From an uncultured Akkermansia sp. (GTDB lineage: Bacteria > Verrucomicrobiota > Verrucomicrobiia > Verrucomicrobiales > Akkermansiaceae): a DNA stretch of 64,000 bases. The stretch is from NCBI GenBank assembly GCA_905200945.1, contig CAJKMG010000010.1, positions 28,887 through 92,886 on the forward strand. The letters are read 5' to 3'. Made by a program: the position numbers and the translations under genes. Below are positions 26,619 to 34,978 of this stretch, in pieces (the stretch's first letter is position 1; each line of letters starts with the position of its first letter). Below the pieces are notes generated by a model. That model did no database searches and was not told the origin of the DNA. It saw nothing but the letters and a program-made list of their open reading frames with translations.

Positions 26619-27941
26619 ATGAATTTAACAATCATCGGCAGTGGCTACGTGGGACTGACCACTGGAACCTGTTTTGCCGAAATGGGACATCATGTCATTT
26701 GCGTGGACAACAACGCTGAAAAAATACGTACTCTCCAATCCGGATCCATCCCCATTTACGAGCCCAAGCTGGAGGAACTCGTGAAAAAAAACGCAGCCGT
26801 GGGACGGCTGGAATTTTCCTCTTCCATTGCCGCCTCCATCGCGGAAAGCGAAGTCATCTTCATCGCTGTGCCCACCCCACCCAATACGGACGGCTCCGTG
26901 GACCTGACCTACATTGAAAAAGTGGCCAGGGAAATCGCCCAGGCTCTCCAGCCTGAAATGGGATACAAGGTCATCGTGGACAAATCCACCGTACCCGTCA
27001 AAACCGGGGAAAAAGTCAGCCAGACCATTAAACACTATGCGGGCCCGCATGTTCAGTTCGACATCGTCTCCAACCCGGAGTTCCTGCGGGAAGGATGCGC
27101 CGTGGACGACCTGCTGCACCCTGACCGCATTGTCATAGGAGCCAACTCGGAACAGGCCATGAACGTCATCAAGCGCGTTTACCAGCCCATCCACGCTCCC
27201 ATTCTGGAAACGGACGTCAACTCTGCGGAACTCATCAAGCACGCGGCCAACTCCTTCCTGGCTCTTAAAATTTCCTACATTAACGCTGTCGCCAAGGTCT
27301 GCGAAAAAACGGGCGCGGACGTGGAACTGGTGGCGGAAGGCATCGGAATGGACAAACGCATCTCACGCCACTTCCTTAACGCGGGACTGGGCTACGGCGG
27401 CTCCTGCTTCCCGAAAGACGTCAAGGCCTTCATCAACATCAGCCGCACGCTGGGCATTCCCTTCACCCTGCTGGAGGAAGTGGAACACATCAACGACACC
27501 CAGCACATCCACTTCCTGGACAGAATCAGGGACCGCCTGTGGGTTCTGAAGGACAAAAAGATAGCCGTCTGGGGCCTTGCCTTTAAACAAAACACGGATG
27601 ATATCCGGGAGTCCATCGCCCTGAAGCTATGTGAAAAACTCTGCGGGGAAGGAGCCATTGTCACCGCTACGGATCCCAAAGCCATGCACACGGCGGCCCC
27701 CATCCTGAAACCCATGGGGGTCAAACTGGTGGAAGACATGTATGAATGCGCCCGGGATGCGGAAGTGCTGGTTATCGCCACGGAATGGAGCGAATATGCG
27801 AATGCGGACCTGCAGAAACTTGCCGGCGTCATGCGCAACCGCATCATCTTTGATGGAAGAAACATCCTCACTCCGGCAAACCTTCGGGCCGTAGGATTTG
27901 AATATCACTCCGTGGGCAGACCCTCTGTTGAAGAAGCCTGA
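26619..27941 (+). CDS. ugd: UDP-glucose 6-dehydrogenase
   Basis: Oxidises UDP-glucose to UDP-glucuronate with two NAD+, a precursor of capsule, exopolysaccharide and LPS sugars. It has GSGYVGLTTGTCFAEMGHHV at the N-terminus, FIAVPTPPNTDGSVDL, the central helix, SNPEFLREGCAVDDLLHPDRI and the catalytic cysteine in GYGGSCFPKDVKAF. The length of 440 residues is normal. Start is the ATG at 26619; the upstream frame extension has no codon-like character. A candidate terminator follows. The export genes at 55-60 kb may use its product. Confidence 0.96.
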   Translation: MNLTIIGSGYVGLTTGTCFAEMGHHVICVDNNAEKIRTLQSGSIPIYEPKLEELVKKNAAVGRLEFSSSIAASIAESEVIFIAVPTPPNTDGSVDLTYIEKVAREIAQALQPEMGYKVIVDKSTVPVKTGEKVSQTIKHYAGPHVQFDIVSNPEFLREGCAVDDLLHPDRIVIGANSEQAMNVIKRVYQPIHAPILETDVNSAELIKHAANSFLALKISYINAVAKVCEKTGADVELVAEGIGMDKRISRHFLNAGLGYGGSCFPKDVKAFINISRTLGIPFTLLEEVEHINDTQHIHFLDRIRDRLWVLKDKKIAVWGLAFKQNTDDIRESIALKLCEKLCGEGAIVTATDPKAMHTAAPILKPMGVKLVEDMYECARDAEVLVIATEWSEYANADLQKLAGVMRNRIIFDGRNILTPANLRAVGFEYHSVGRPSVEEA

Positions 27942-27981
27942 CCCCCCGGAAACCATTCCGGCCTCAAACCGCCCCATATGT

Positions 27982-28018
27982 AAAAGGCCTCCGGCACATT
28001 CAACGCACCGGAGGCCTT
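27982..28018. terminator. Shared terminator between ugd and the barrel gene
   Basis: An 11-bp stem (27984-27994 with 28008-28018) with a 13-base loop lies between two convergent genes. The minus-strand side continues into TTTTA, so it best serves the minus-strand gene; it may also stop ugd transcription. Confidence 0.75.
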
Positions 28019-28047
28019 GTCATGTATTCGCTAATCCTGTTGGCCGA

Positions 28048-29028
28048 TCAAAACTCAAACAGCAACCCCGCACGCAAATAAAAACCGGGGTCATAATGGT
28101 ACTTTTCCAAATCATGGCTCCCGTTGCTGGTCTTGATGGTACCGGAATTCCCGAAGGAAAAACCGATATCCGCCACCAGCCTGGGACGAACGCTGCCCCA
28201 GTGCCCCAGCCCCACATCGGCGCCTATGCCGGCGACTCCGGAAATCCATGCAAACTGGCGGACGCGCCGGTCATGGTGAATCGTCCATGTACCGGACACT
28301 ACGGAAACGAATGGCCCCCACTTGAATCCATCGCTCACTTTGTTGATATAGGAAAGGCGGGCCCCCTCCAGCTGCAGCGTCCAATTTCGGGAAGCTTCCC
28401 ATTTAAACTGAATAAGGGGCAGCAAAGGATAATCCCCAAGCTGCGGATAACAGCCGATGCCGACGCCATAGCTGAACCGGTCGTTCAAGGGGCCTGCCAG
28501 AAGAACATGGCCCCCTAAGAAAATATTATGACTCGTCCAGGTATCGAAATCCGTGGAAATCTGGGGCGTCACTCCGAAAACGAGGCGCGTCTTCCCCGTG
28601 ATGGCATAGGAAACATTCACATTCAGCCAAATCGTGTACAGCCGGTCCACATCCATCTCATCCGCTCCTCTTCCGTTAAACCAGCTCAGGCGCAAAGCCG
28701 CTGTAGAAGAAAAATTCCAAGAACCGCTGGACATCCTGCACAAATTCAAATCCGTCATCCAATTCTGGATGTCCACGCTTCCGTGCCCGTTTCTGGAATC
28801 CATGGGGCCAAGCAACTCAAAATAGGACTGTGTGGGAAAAACAGGCCTGGAGACGGACTCCCCCGCCGGAGCCGGAGCGCTGTCGTAGCCGCCGGAATAA
28901 GCCTCTGCATAAAAACCGGGATCATATCCGTCTGAAGAATCAGAATCCGGATAAGGCTGAGTATTCGCCTGAGCGGTCAAAACTATGCCGGACGCAAAAA
29001 AGAAACTCGATAAAAATCGAAGGAGCAT
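28048..29028 (-). CDS. Outer-membrane beta-barrel protein, DUF6268-like
   Basis: A signal peptide (MLLRFLSSFFFASGIVLTAQA) is followed by a Ser/Asp/Tyr-rich linker of about 55 residues and a region of alternating aromatic strands (SSTAALRLSWF, RLVFGVTPQISTDFDTW, RFSYGVGIGCYP) that ends with a terminal phenylalanine (GLLFEF), the usual outer-membrane insertion signal. It resembles barrel proteins of the DUF6268 kind common in this phylum; that match is from memory of pattern and not certain. Role unknown. An in-frame ATG at 29055 would add nine residues before the leader. Confidence 0.7.
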   Translation of the reverse strand: MLLRFLSSFFFASGIVLTAQANTQPYPDSDSSDGYDPGFYAEAYSGGYDSAPAPAGESVSRPVFPTQSYFELLGPMDSRNGHGSVDIQNWMTDLNLCRMSSGSWNFSSTAALRLSWFNGRGADEMDVDRLYTIWLNVNVSYAITGKTRLVFGVTPQISTDFDTWTSHNIFLGGHVLLAGPLNDRFSYGVGIGCYPQLGDYPLLPLIQFKWEASRNWTLQLEGARLSYINKVSDGFKWGPFVSVVSGTWTIHHDRRVRQFAWISGVAGIGADVGLGHWGSVRPRLVADIGFSFGNSGTIKTSNGSHDLEKYHYDPGFYLRAGLLFEF

Positions 29029-29086
29029 GACCGGAAAGTATACGTACGCGCGCATGCGGTCAATCAAAAGATATACAAATGACTAA

Positions 29087-29368
29087 TTAATCGCCTCCAT
29101 TCCCGAATAGAACCGCAATCATAATCATCACGAGGACAAGAAGTAAGTACCATCGGGCAGCCCTGCTGTCCCGGAAACATGCTACCGCACAAACAAGAGA
29201 TGTGGCAAAACCAACCGCCGCCGCTAAAAGCATCATCCGCGCCAGCAAGAGAAAATCCAGCGCTTCCGCGGCCGCCGCAAGAAGCGTCCCTGCCACATAC
29301 CCGCCAAACGACCACCTCAACCCCACCAGCCAGAAAAAGGAAGATATCTTTCGGTGGCTGGGTCTCAT
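29087..29368 (-). CDS. Small membrane protein of unknown function
   Basis: About 93 residues with three hydrophobic stretches: FFWLVGLRWSFGGYVAGTLLA, the segment around LLLARMMLLAAAVGFATSLV, and a C-terminal YLLLVLVMIMIAVLFG, separated by short charged pieces (FRDSRAARW). No family is recognised. It stands about 60 bases upstream of the barrel gene on the same strand, so the two may share a transcript. An ATG at 29368 is used; the codon before it in frame is TTG. Confidence 0.55.
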   Translation of the reverse strand: MRPSHRKISSFFWLVGLRWSFGGYVAGTLLAAAAEALDFLLLARMMLLAAAVGFATSLVCAVACFRDSRAARWYLLLVLVMIMIAVLFGNGGD

Positions 29369-29740
29369 CAAGCCACTCTGAAAGTCTTCTTCCTGATCTC
29401 AAGCAAAAAAACACCGCCTTCTCGACAACATCTGCAAAGAGAGGATTTCCTCAAACACGCGGCAACCATCCAAAAACAAAATCTCTGCAAGACAGGCTAC
29501 AAAACACTCAATCCGGACAGGGAATCCCTTCTTCCGGAAAAATTGAATAAAAACGGAACAAATGAATTCATCTGTCATTCATCAATACTCGCGGGGTCCA
29601 TGAAAAGAAAAAATCTTGCTCCCCTCTATAACCTTGCCTTATATGATAATAAGGCCGAAATGACAGACACAAAACCGCTTGCTTCCGGCTTTCTCCTATT
29701 GAATCAAGAAAAACATTAATCCAAAAGAAAGATACTTGCC
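29369..29740. other. Intergenic stretch before the NlpE-like gene
   Basis: About 370 bases. A plus-strand frame of some 120 codons (29354-29719) crosses it, but its product looks like read-through of non-coding sequence (no leader, no domain, odd composition). The AT content rises towards 29740, marking the left edge of an AT-rich patch. Confidence 0.4.
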
Positions 29741-30172
29741 ATGAAAATGATTTTTTTATGGACCGCATGTCTAGCTATCGTAACCGGTTGTGATTCTCCT
29801 CAAAACCATCACTCTCCAACTGAAAACGGAGGAATAAAAGCTTCAGAACAACAGGGGGATTCCAGTTTTTACGGTACTTATGAAGGAATTCTTCCAGCTG
29901 CCGATTGCGAAGGAATTAAAACGGCACTGACATTAAACAACAACAAAACTTATGTATTGAGGAGCGAATACATAGGAGAAAAAAACGCCATTTTCAAATC
30001 AGAAGGCTCTTATGATTTAATAAATGGCGGCCTGATTGAATTGAACCAGTCCTCATCCAATGAAAAATCTTATTATAAAATAATTGACGGAAATAAAGTA
30101 ATGCTGTCAGACAAAGAAGGGACAATCAACCAGGGCATCCTGGCCGGACATTATATATTAAAAAAGAAATAA
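29741..30172 (+). CDS. NlpE-like copper-resistance/stress lipoprotein
   Basis: A 143-residue lipoprotein: a short hydrophobic leader ends in the lipobox IVTGC (Cys about residue 17). The segment GTYEGILPAADCEGIKTALTLNNNKTY near 44-70 is the N-terminal NlpE pattern. NlpE in enteric bacteria reports surface and copper stress to the Cpx system; here only the N-terminal domain is present, and no two-component genes are nearby. A good terminator follows. Base composition is clearly AT-richer than the neighbouring genes, which suggests recent transfer. Confidence 0.85.
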   Translation: MKMIFLWTACLAIVTGCDSPQNHHSPTENGGIKASEQQGDSSFYGTYEGILPAADCEGIKTALTLNNNKTYVLRSEYIGEKNAIFKSEGSYDLINGGLIELNQSSSNEKSYYKIIDGNKVMLSDKEGTINQGILAGHYILKKK

Positions 30173-30204
30173 AACTACTTCTATCATCCATCACTTTCTC
30201 CACT

Positions 30205-30234
30205 CCGCCGCACCTCTTCCCTGCGGCGGTTTTT
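30205..30234 (+). terminator. Terminator of the NlpE-like gene
   Basis: An 8-bp GC-only stem (30205-30212 with 30222-30229) and five T residues, about 35 bases after the stop codon. Confidence 0.85.
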
Positions 30235-31007
30235 CTTATACCGTCTTTCAGCCCGGCATACTGATAAATCTTATTCATCTTCCCCTCCGTCAGAAAAAAA
30301 ATCCGGAACGCGGTGACCGCCCATAAATCACGGTTAGGGTGAATCCTTAAATAACCGCAAGGGGGGGCAGCAAGGGAAAATGGAAAGGGTAAAGCGTCCC
30401 GCGTGAGACTCTGTTTTCCACAGGATCACTTACTACAAAACGTTTTTAGTACAAAAACAGATATTTACACGCTAATAATTCCTCTAAATTTCTCTCGAAA
30501 TTATTTACTTTAATCTTGTGTTATTCATTTTGCTATTTTGATTTGAGAAATTTTCTGAATATCAACAGTTAGAATATCTTGAAAATCCTACGGCAAGACT
30601 ATTCTACACAATTTCGGATTTCTTAAACCGTATCCAGTATGCGGATAGGGGGCCAGATTATCGCACGGTATGCATGGGAATCTGGCGGGAGTACCCAAAT
30701 AAGAAAAAACGCCTCTTACGGACATTTACGGGTGAAATTTCTTTCGCACCTCTTCTATTCCTACGTAAAACATACGCATTTTCAAATGCATTTCCAGCTT
30801 CTTAACGAATTCAACCCTTTTTCAAGCATTGATGGTTGATCACAGATCCGGAACAAGTATTCCGTCAATACACAGGTTTTAAAAGAATTTTTCATTGCCT
30901 TTTTCTCCATATTGATTCGGATACGGAAGATTTCCGGCTCGTTGACTAATCACAGGCTCGGCTTCCCGTACAGGAATAATTTATTTTACAGACAAATCAT
31001 CAAGAAA
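30235..31007. other. AT-rich intergenic stretch of about 770 bases
   Basis: Between the NlpE-like gene's terminator and that of the tRNA pair. It includes a G run at about 30361-30367 and a very AT-rich core at 30420-30600. A 66-codon frame (30639-30839) is present but unsupported. No tRNA, terminator or known RNA motif was recognised. A decayed insertion next to tRNA genes is possible but not shown. Confidence 0.4.
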
Positions 31008-31051
31008 CAGAAAAAAACAAAAGTCTGTAAATCATTTAATTTACAGACTTT
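31008..31051 (-). terminator. Terminator of the tRNA-Phe/tRNA-Pro transcript
   Basis: A perfect 13-bp stem (31020-31032 with 31039-31051) and 6-base loop; on the minus strand it is followed by TTG and seven T residues. It lies right after tRNA-Pro(UGG). Confidence 0.85.
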
Positions 31052-31055
31052 AAAA

Positions 31056-31132
31056 TGGTCGGGAAGACAGGATTCGAACCTGCGACATCCTGCTCCCAAA
31101 GCAGGCGCTCCACCAGGCTGAGCTACTTCCCG
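31056..31132 (-). tRNA. tRNA-Pro (anticodon UGG)
   Basis: Acceptor CGGGAAG pairs with CTTCCCG; the T-arm has GGTTCGAATCC; anticodon stem CCTGC/GCAGG encloses loop TTTGGGA, with TGG at 34-36. CCA is encoded. It follows tRNA-Phe on the same strand by about 35 bases. Confidence 0.95.
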
Positions 31133-31167
31133 TATAAAAAGGGGATTTTAAAAAATGGGAGAAAAAA

Positions 31168-31243
31168 TGGTGGCTCGGGACGGGATCGAACCGCCGACAC
31201 GGGGATTTTCAATCCCCTGCTCTACCGACTGAGCTACCGAGCC
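31168..31243 (-). tRNA. tRNA-Phe (anticodon GAA)
   Basis: Acceptor GGCTCGG pairs with CCGAGCC; anticodon stem GGGGA/TCCCC holds loop TTGAAAA with GAA at 34-36; T-arm GGTTCGATCCC; CCA encoded. First gene of the two-tRNA unit. Confidence 0.95.
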
Positions 31244-31277
31244 ACTTGCTTGCACGCAGAACGTGTTTGCGGAGCAG

Positions 31278-31306
31278 AATTTATCATCCTCTTCCCGATA
31301 TTGCAA
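31278..31306 (-). promoter_or_regulatory. Promoter of the tRNA-Phe/tRNA-Pro unit
   Basis: On the minus strand TTGCAA (31306-31301) and TAAATT (31283-31278) are 17 bases apart, about 35 bases before tRNA-Phe. Confidence 0.5.
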
Positions 31307-31375
31307 CCACAAAATATTATTTTTTCAACTTTCCTGTATTTTGCCACGTCCCACAGCGGGAATCCGCCCAGTCAA

Positions 31376-32305
31376 TCAGGAGGAAGCCTGCGCCAGAATA
31401 CCGCTCAACAGCAAGGGAAAAATCAGCGCCGCCCAGGACAGCGTATACAGGAGAAGGGGAGGCATGTTCATCTTCAGCCTGTCCAGCACAAACATGAATG
31501 CCCCCGCCATTGCCAGCCCATAATAAATCCATGCGTCTCCGGTGTATTCCCTGGCGGCTGCAGCCAGGCAGAATACGACGTAAATGACTGTCACTCCCAT
31601 CCATACCAGGGATACCATGTCACGGTCGGCGGAATCCTGCCCGTCTTCTTCCTCTTCTTCATTCCATCGTTTGCGGCTGAACATGCAGAGGATGACCAGC
31701 GCTACCAGATACCAGGTGGGTTCGGACAGCTGGCCTCCCCAGCCGCCCCCGACCGTCCCGTAAAAGTAGGCCGGTATTCCGGCTCCCGTAGCAAAGGAAA
31801 CGGCTGCAAAAAACGCCCCCATGACGAATCCGGAAGACAGGCTCCCTTTCTGATGAGGGTTGGAAGAGAAATAGAGAAAGAGCAGGCTGCAGACGCCAGG
31901 CAGAAAGGCAAATTGAAAAATGACCACGCCCAATTGGAAAAACATGATCCAAAGCCCCGTCACGGCCGCCACCATAATGAGCAGGGAGATAACGAAACAA
32001 TGCTTTTTGGCAAAAAGCAGGCATTCATCCGTGTACACGGCGGAACCACCCCGGAATATTTTCAGCACCCGGTCCAGCATATTGACGCACCAGACAGCCA
32101 CAAACAGGAATTGATACAGCCAGGGGGAGGAAACTACCACCAGATGGGACTGGCTGACGGCAAAAGCCCAGGCTATGGCGGCAGAAGGGATTTCCAATCC
32201 CATCAGGGAAAACCACGCCCACCAGGGGGGCCTCTTCAACACCTGCTCCATTTTCCGCCTTATCATCCCCACAGCCGTCCCTTGCGCAAGCTCCCGAACC
32301 GTCAT
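31376..32305 (-). CDS. Polytopic membrane protein of unknown function
   Basis: About 309 residues with roughly eight or nine hydrophobic segments, for example SLMGLEIPSAAIAWAFAV, CFVISLLIMVAAVTGLWIMF, VVIFQFAFLPGVCSLLFLYF, SLVWMGVTVIYVVFCLAAAA and LLLYTLSWAALIFPLLLSGI. A cytoplasmic acidic loop (NEEEEEDGQD) lies near residue 215. No transporter or enzyme motif was recognised. The start used is the ATG at 32305. It is divergent from rpmE2. Confidence 0.65.
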   Translation of the reverse strand: MTVRELAQGTAVGMIRRKMEQVLKRPPWWAWFSLMGLEIPSAAIAWAFAVSQSHLVVVSSPWLYQFLFVAVWCVNMLDRVLKIFRGGSAVYTDECLLFAKKHCFVISLLIMVAAVTGLWIMFFQLGVVIFQFAFLPGVCSLLFLYFSSNPHQKGSLSSGFVMGAFFAAVSFATGAGIPAYFYGTVGGGWGGQLSEPTWYLVALVILCMFSRKRWNEEEEEDGQDSADRDMVSLVWMGVTVIYVVFCLAAAAREYTGDAWIYYGLAMAGAFMFVLDRLKMNMPPLLLYTLSWAALIFPLLLSGILAQASS

Positions 32306-32337
32306 CCACAAACTTCCTTATTTTTACGCGGGGATGC

Positions 32338-32365
32338 TTGACATGCAATAAAACATATTTATACT
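32338..32365 (+). promoter_or_regulatory. Sigma70-type promoter of rpmE2
   Basis: A perfect TTGACA (32338-32343) and TATACT (32360-32365) 16 bases apart, about 37 bases before the ATG; one of the best promoter matches in the window. Confidence 0.7.
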
Positions 32366-32401
32366 TGCGTTCCCCTTGCGTCGGAAACGCAATACATCAC
32401 C

Positions 32402-32677
32402 ATGAAGAAAGATATTCATCCCCAGTATAATCCGGTCGTTTTTGTTGACATTACCACCGGACGCCGCTTCATCACCCGTTCCACCGTTCGTTCTCCCAAG
32501 ACGGAAGTTATTGACGGGGTTGAACATTTCGTGGTTTCCTGCGGTATCACCTCTGATTCCCATCCGTTCTTCACTGGCAAGAACCAGTTTGTGGACACGG
32601 AAGGCCGCATCGACAAATTCCAGAAGCGTTTCGGTACCGTCCGCCGCAGCGGAGGCAAGCCCAAGCTCAACAAGTAA
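32402..32677 (+). CDS. rpmE2: 50S ribosomal protein L31, type B
   Basis: L31 bridges the ribosomal subunits. The protein begins MKKDIHPQYNPVVFVD and has SDSHPFFTGK, the type B pattern. It has only one Cys and lacks the CxxC zinc ribbon of the type A protein, so it is the zinc-independent form. The 91-residue length is normal. It has its own strong promoter and a terminator and thus is monocistronic. In other bacteria type B L31 is often controlled by Zur; no Zur box was recognised here. Confidence 0.95.
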   Translation: MKKDIHPQYNPVVFVDITTGRRFITRSTVRSPKTEVIDGVEHFVVSCGITSDSHPFFTGKNQFVDTEGRIDKFQKRFGTVRRSGGKPKLNK

Positions 32678-32699
32678 GAGGTGCCTTCAGCAATTTTTC

Positions 32700-32735
32700 A
32701 ACCCCGTTTCCTTTCCGGAAAACGGGGTTTTTATT
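32700..32735 (+). terminator. Terminator of rpmE2
   Basis: A 10-bp stem (32700-32709 with 32720-32729) followed by T-rich sequence, 23 bases after the stop. Confidence 0.85.
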
Positions 32736-32783
32736 TGCAGGCTTTCCTTGATCTCTTTTTCCTGATTCACTCGCAGCAGCACC

Positions 32784-33749
32784 ATGTTGACACCGGACCA
32801 TTTTGACAGCCAGTCCGCGGAACTCCTGCGCTCCGGCCGCCCCGTCCTTGCCGGAATCAGCGGGGGGAGGGACTCCATGGCTTTGCTTTCCCTGCTGTCC
32901 GGCATGCCGGGCTGCAATCTGGTCGCATGTCATGTAAATCACCAGCTGCGTCCGGAAGCGGAGGAAGAGGAAACGTTTGTACTTCATTACGCAGCTTCCC
33001 TGGGTATTCCCTGTGTCCGGGAACGCGTTAATGTCCGCAATATGGCCTATACCCGCGGAATAGCCATTGAAGAAGCGGCCAGGGAAGCCAGGCAGGCCTC
33101 GTTTCTGAAATGGGCCGCCGGTTATCCGGGGGCTCTCGTGGCTCTGGCCCACCACCGGAACGACCAGCAGGAAACGGCCCTTCTTCACCTCTGCCGCGGA
33201 GCCTCCGGCATTCACGGCATGTTCCCCGTCTCCACCTGGGCCAACGGATTGACTGTCGTACGCCCCATGCTGGATTTTTCCCGGGAGGATATCACCTCCT
33301 ATCTGGAGCATCGCCATATTCCATGGAGGGAAGATTCCAGCAACCAGTCTGCCGAATATACCAGGAACGCCCTGCGCCATGAGATTATTCCCAGATTAAA
33401 CGCACTGTTCCAGAGGGACACCAGCCTCCCCTTTTCACGTGCCTGCCGTCTGGAAAATCAAATCCGCACGGCGCTTTCCCAAGCGCTGGACTCCATGAAC
33501 CTGACAGATCCCCAGGGGCGCCTATTCCTGCCGAAAATCAACCTGCTTCCTGAGGAACTGAGACAATGCGCCGTGCATGATTACCTGCTCCGGCAGCATG
33601 TTCCGAACCTGACGGAAGACGCCGTACTCCGGGTAATAAATATCCTGAATACAGACGGCCCTTCCCGTACTTCCCTGCCCGGCGGGAAACTGGCCGTGCG
33701 CAAGGAAAAGCGCCTGCTGATCATGGACACGCCGCCCCCCGGTCAGTAA
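32784..33749 (+). CDS. tilS: tRNA(Ile)-lysidine synthase
   Basis: TilS puts lysine on C34 of the CAU-anticodon tRNA so that it reads AUA as isoleucine. The PP-loop ATP-binding motif SGGRDSMALLSLL lies near residues 28-40; ACHVNHQLRPEAEEEETFV, LAHHRNDQQETALLHLCRG and RPMLDFSREDITSYLEHRHIPWREDSSN are further family marks. The protein is 321 residues, which is the N-terminal synthase domain with only a short C-terminal part. It runs into the 3' end of pta on the other strand (7-base overlap). Confidence 0.93.
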   Translation: MLTPDHFDSQSAELLRSGRPVLAGISGGRDSMALLSLLSGMPGCNLVACHVNHQLRPEAEEEETFVLHYAASLGIPCVRERVNVRNMAYTRGIAIEEAAREARQASFLKWAAGYPGALVALAHHRNDQQETALLHLCRGASGIHGMFPVSTWANGLTVVRPMLDFSREDITSYLEHRHIPWREDSSNQSAEYTRNALRHEIIPRLNALFQRDTSLPFSRACRLENQIRTALSQALDSMNLTDPQGRLFLPKINLLPEELRQCAVHDYLLRQHVPNLTEDAVLRVINILNTDGPSRTSLPGGKLAVRKEKRLLIMDTPPPGQ

Positions 33750-34834
33750 AGCGGGGCAACTCCCTGCGGATACAGCAGGTGGAATTTAATGGCTTCATTC
33801 CCCACCACCAGCGCAGTACCGAACATCCTGTCTTCATCCGTCAACCGCGGCAACTGAGCAATCGGAAAGAGCAGACCTCCCAGAATAAGGCCATAATTGT
33901 ATACGGACGGCATCATGCACAACAGTTTTTTGGAGATATCCGCAGCATCCAGAGTCGGGAAGACCCACACCTCACTTGGCTGAAGCATGGAATTGCGGTG
34001 CACGCGCACGCTATAGGAATCTGACGACAGAGCGGCATCAATCTGAATTTCACCCTCTACGGAGATTTCATTGTTCAGGCAATCCTTCTGCACCATGCTC
34101 TTTGCCAGCGCCGCAGCGGCCCTGGTACGATCCGCAGCCAGTTCCGGAACGGACCCCGAAGTGGACGCGCTCAACATGGCGACGCGAACGCTTTTACCCA
34201 GCATGTGGCGGGCCATCTTGGCTGTCTCCACGGCAAAATAGGCCATATTTTCCACCGTGGGTTCAGGGTTAACCCCGGTATCCGCCAGAAAATAGACGCC
34301 GCGTCCGCCGAATTTTTTGGAAAATTCGGGGACGAGCACGATGGAAATGGCAAACAGGGGCTTCGTGGGAACGGGATCCTGCCGGTACTTGTTCACCGCG
34401 CGGAAAACGGAAGCCACCCTTTTCATGTTCCCGGCCACAATGGCATCCGCCTGGCCGTAGAGCACCATCATGGCGGCAAAATGAACCGGTTCGGAAACAA
34501 TTTCACGGGTGTTTATAGGCAACCCGTTGCCGAACATCTGCTCCGCCCGTTCATAACGGTCGCAGAACATCTGAAGATCCGAGCTTTTTTCCGGTTCAAT
34601 GACACGGATGAATTTCAGGGAAATTCCGTTCATTTCCGCCATTCTCATGATGACCTCCCTCCTCCCCAGCAGGATGGGCGCGCCAGCCTGCTCCTCCACA
34701 AAACGCTGGGACACGCGCAGCACGCGAACATCCTCCCCTTCCGGAAAAACAATGCGCTTGGGGTGGCGCTTCAGGTTATCCAGGAGCGGCCCTGTAAAAT
34801 CATTCAGCGGGGAAAAGCCTTGCCAGTCACTCAT
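33743..34834 (-). CDS. pta: Phosphate acetyltransferase
   Basis: Converts acetyl-CoA and phosphate to acetyl phosphate, the first step of acetate formation for ATP gain. The sequence is the short single-domain (PTA_PTB) type of 363 residues: RIVFPEGEDVRVLRVSQRFV near 27-46, ADAIVAGNMKR, GVYFLADTGVNPEPT, RVAMLSASTSGS and the C-terminal GTALVVGNEAIKFHLL. A phosphate butyryltransferase role cannot be excluded but acetyl is likelier. No acetate kinase gene is nearby. The two 3' ends of tilS and pta overlap by 7 bases without a visible terminator. Confidence 0.9.
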   Translation of the reverse strand: MSDWQGFSPLNDFTGPLLDNLKRHPKRIVFPEGEDVRVLRVSQRFVEEQAGAPILLGRREVIMRMAEMNGISLKFIRVIEPEKSSDLQMFCDRYERAEQMFGNGLPINTREIVSEPVHFAAMMVLYGQADAIVAGNMKRVASVFRAVNKYRQDPVPTKPLFAISIVLVPEFSKKFGGRGVYFLADTGVNPEPTVENMAYFAVETAKMARHMLGKSVRVAMLSASTSGSVPELAADRTRAAAALAKSMVQKDCLNNEISVEGEIQIDAALSSDSYSVRVHRNSMLQPSEVWVFPTLDAADISKKLLCMMPSVYNYGLILGGLLFPIAQLPRLTDEDRMFGTALVVGNEAIKFHLLYPQGVAPLY

Positions 34835-34978
34835 ATGTCACGTGTCCTATTTAATGCGACTCTAAAAAATCCTGTCCATAAAATCAACTCATAAAGTCAA
34901 AGGAGGCAAATAATGAACAAAGACATCCCTCCGGGTTGAACCGTCCTCTCCGTCATGCTAGCATGGGCATTCCTCTTC

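Noticed and set aside
28048..29067. TTG start at 29067 for the barrel protein
   Set aside because: ATGs at 29055 and 29028 give better leaders; the longest frame is not needed.
30639..30839. A 66-codon frame in the AT-rich stretch as a gene
   Set aside because: No leader, domain, ribosome-binding site or conservation that I can see.
31008..31051. Palindrome as a regulator site
   Set aside because: The T run on the minus strand and the position right after tRNA-Pro fit a terminator better.
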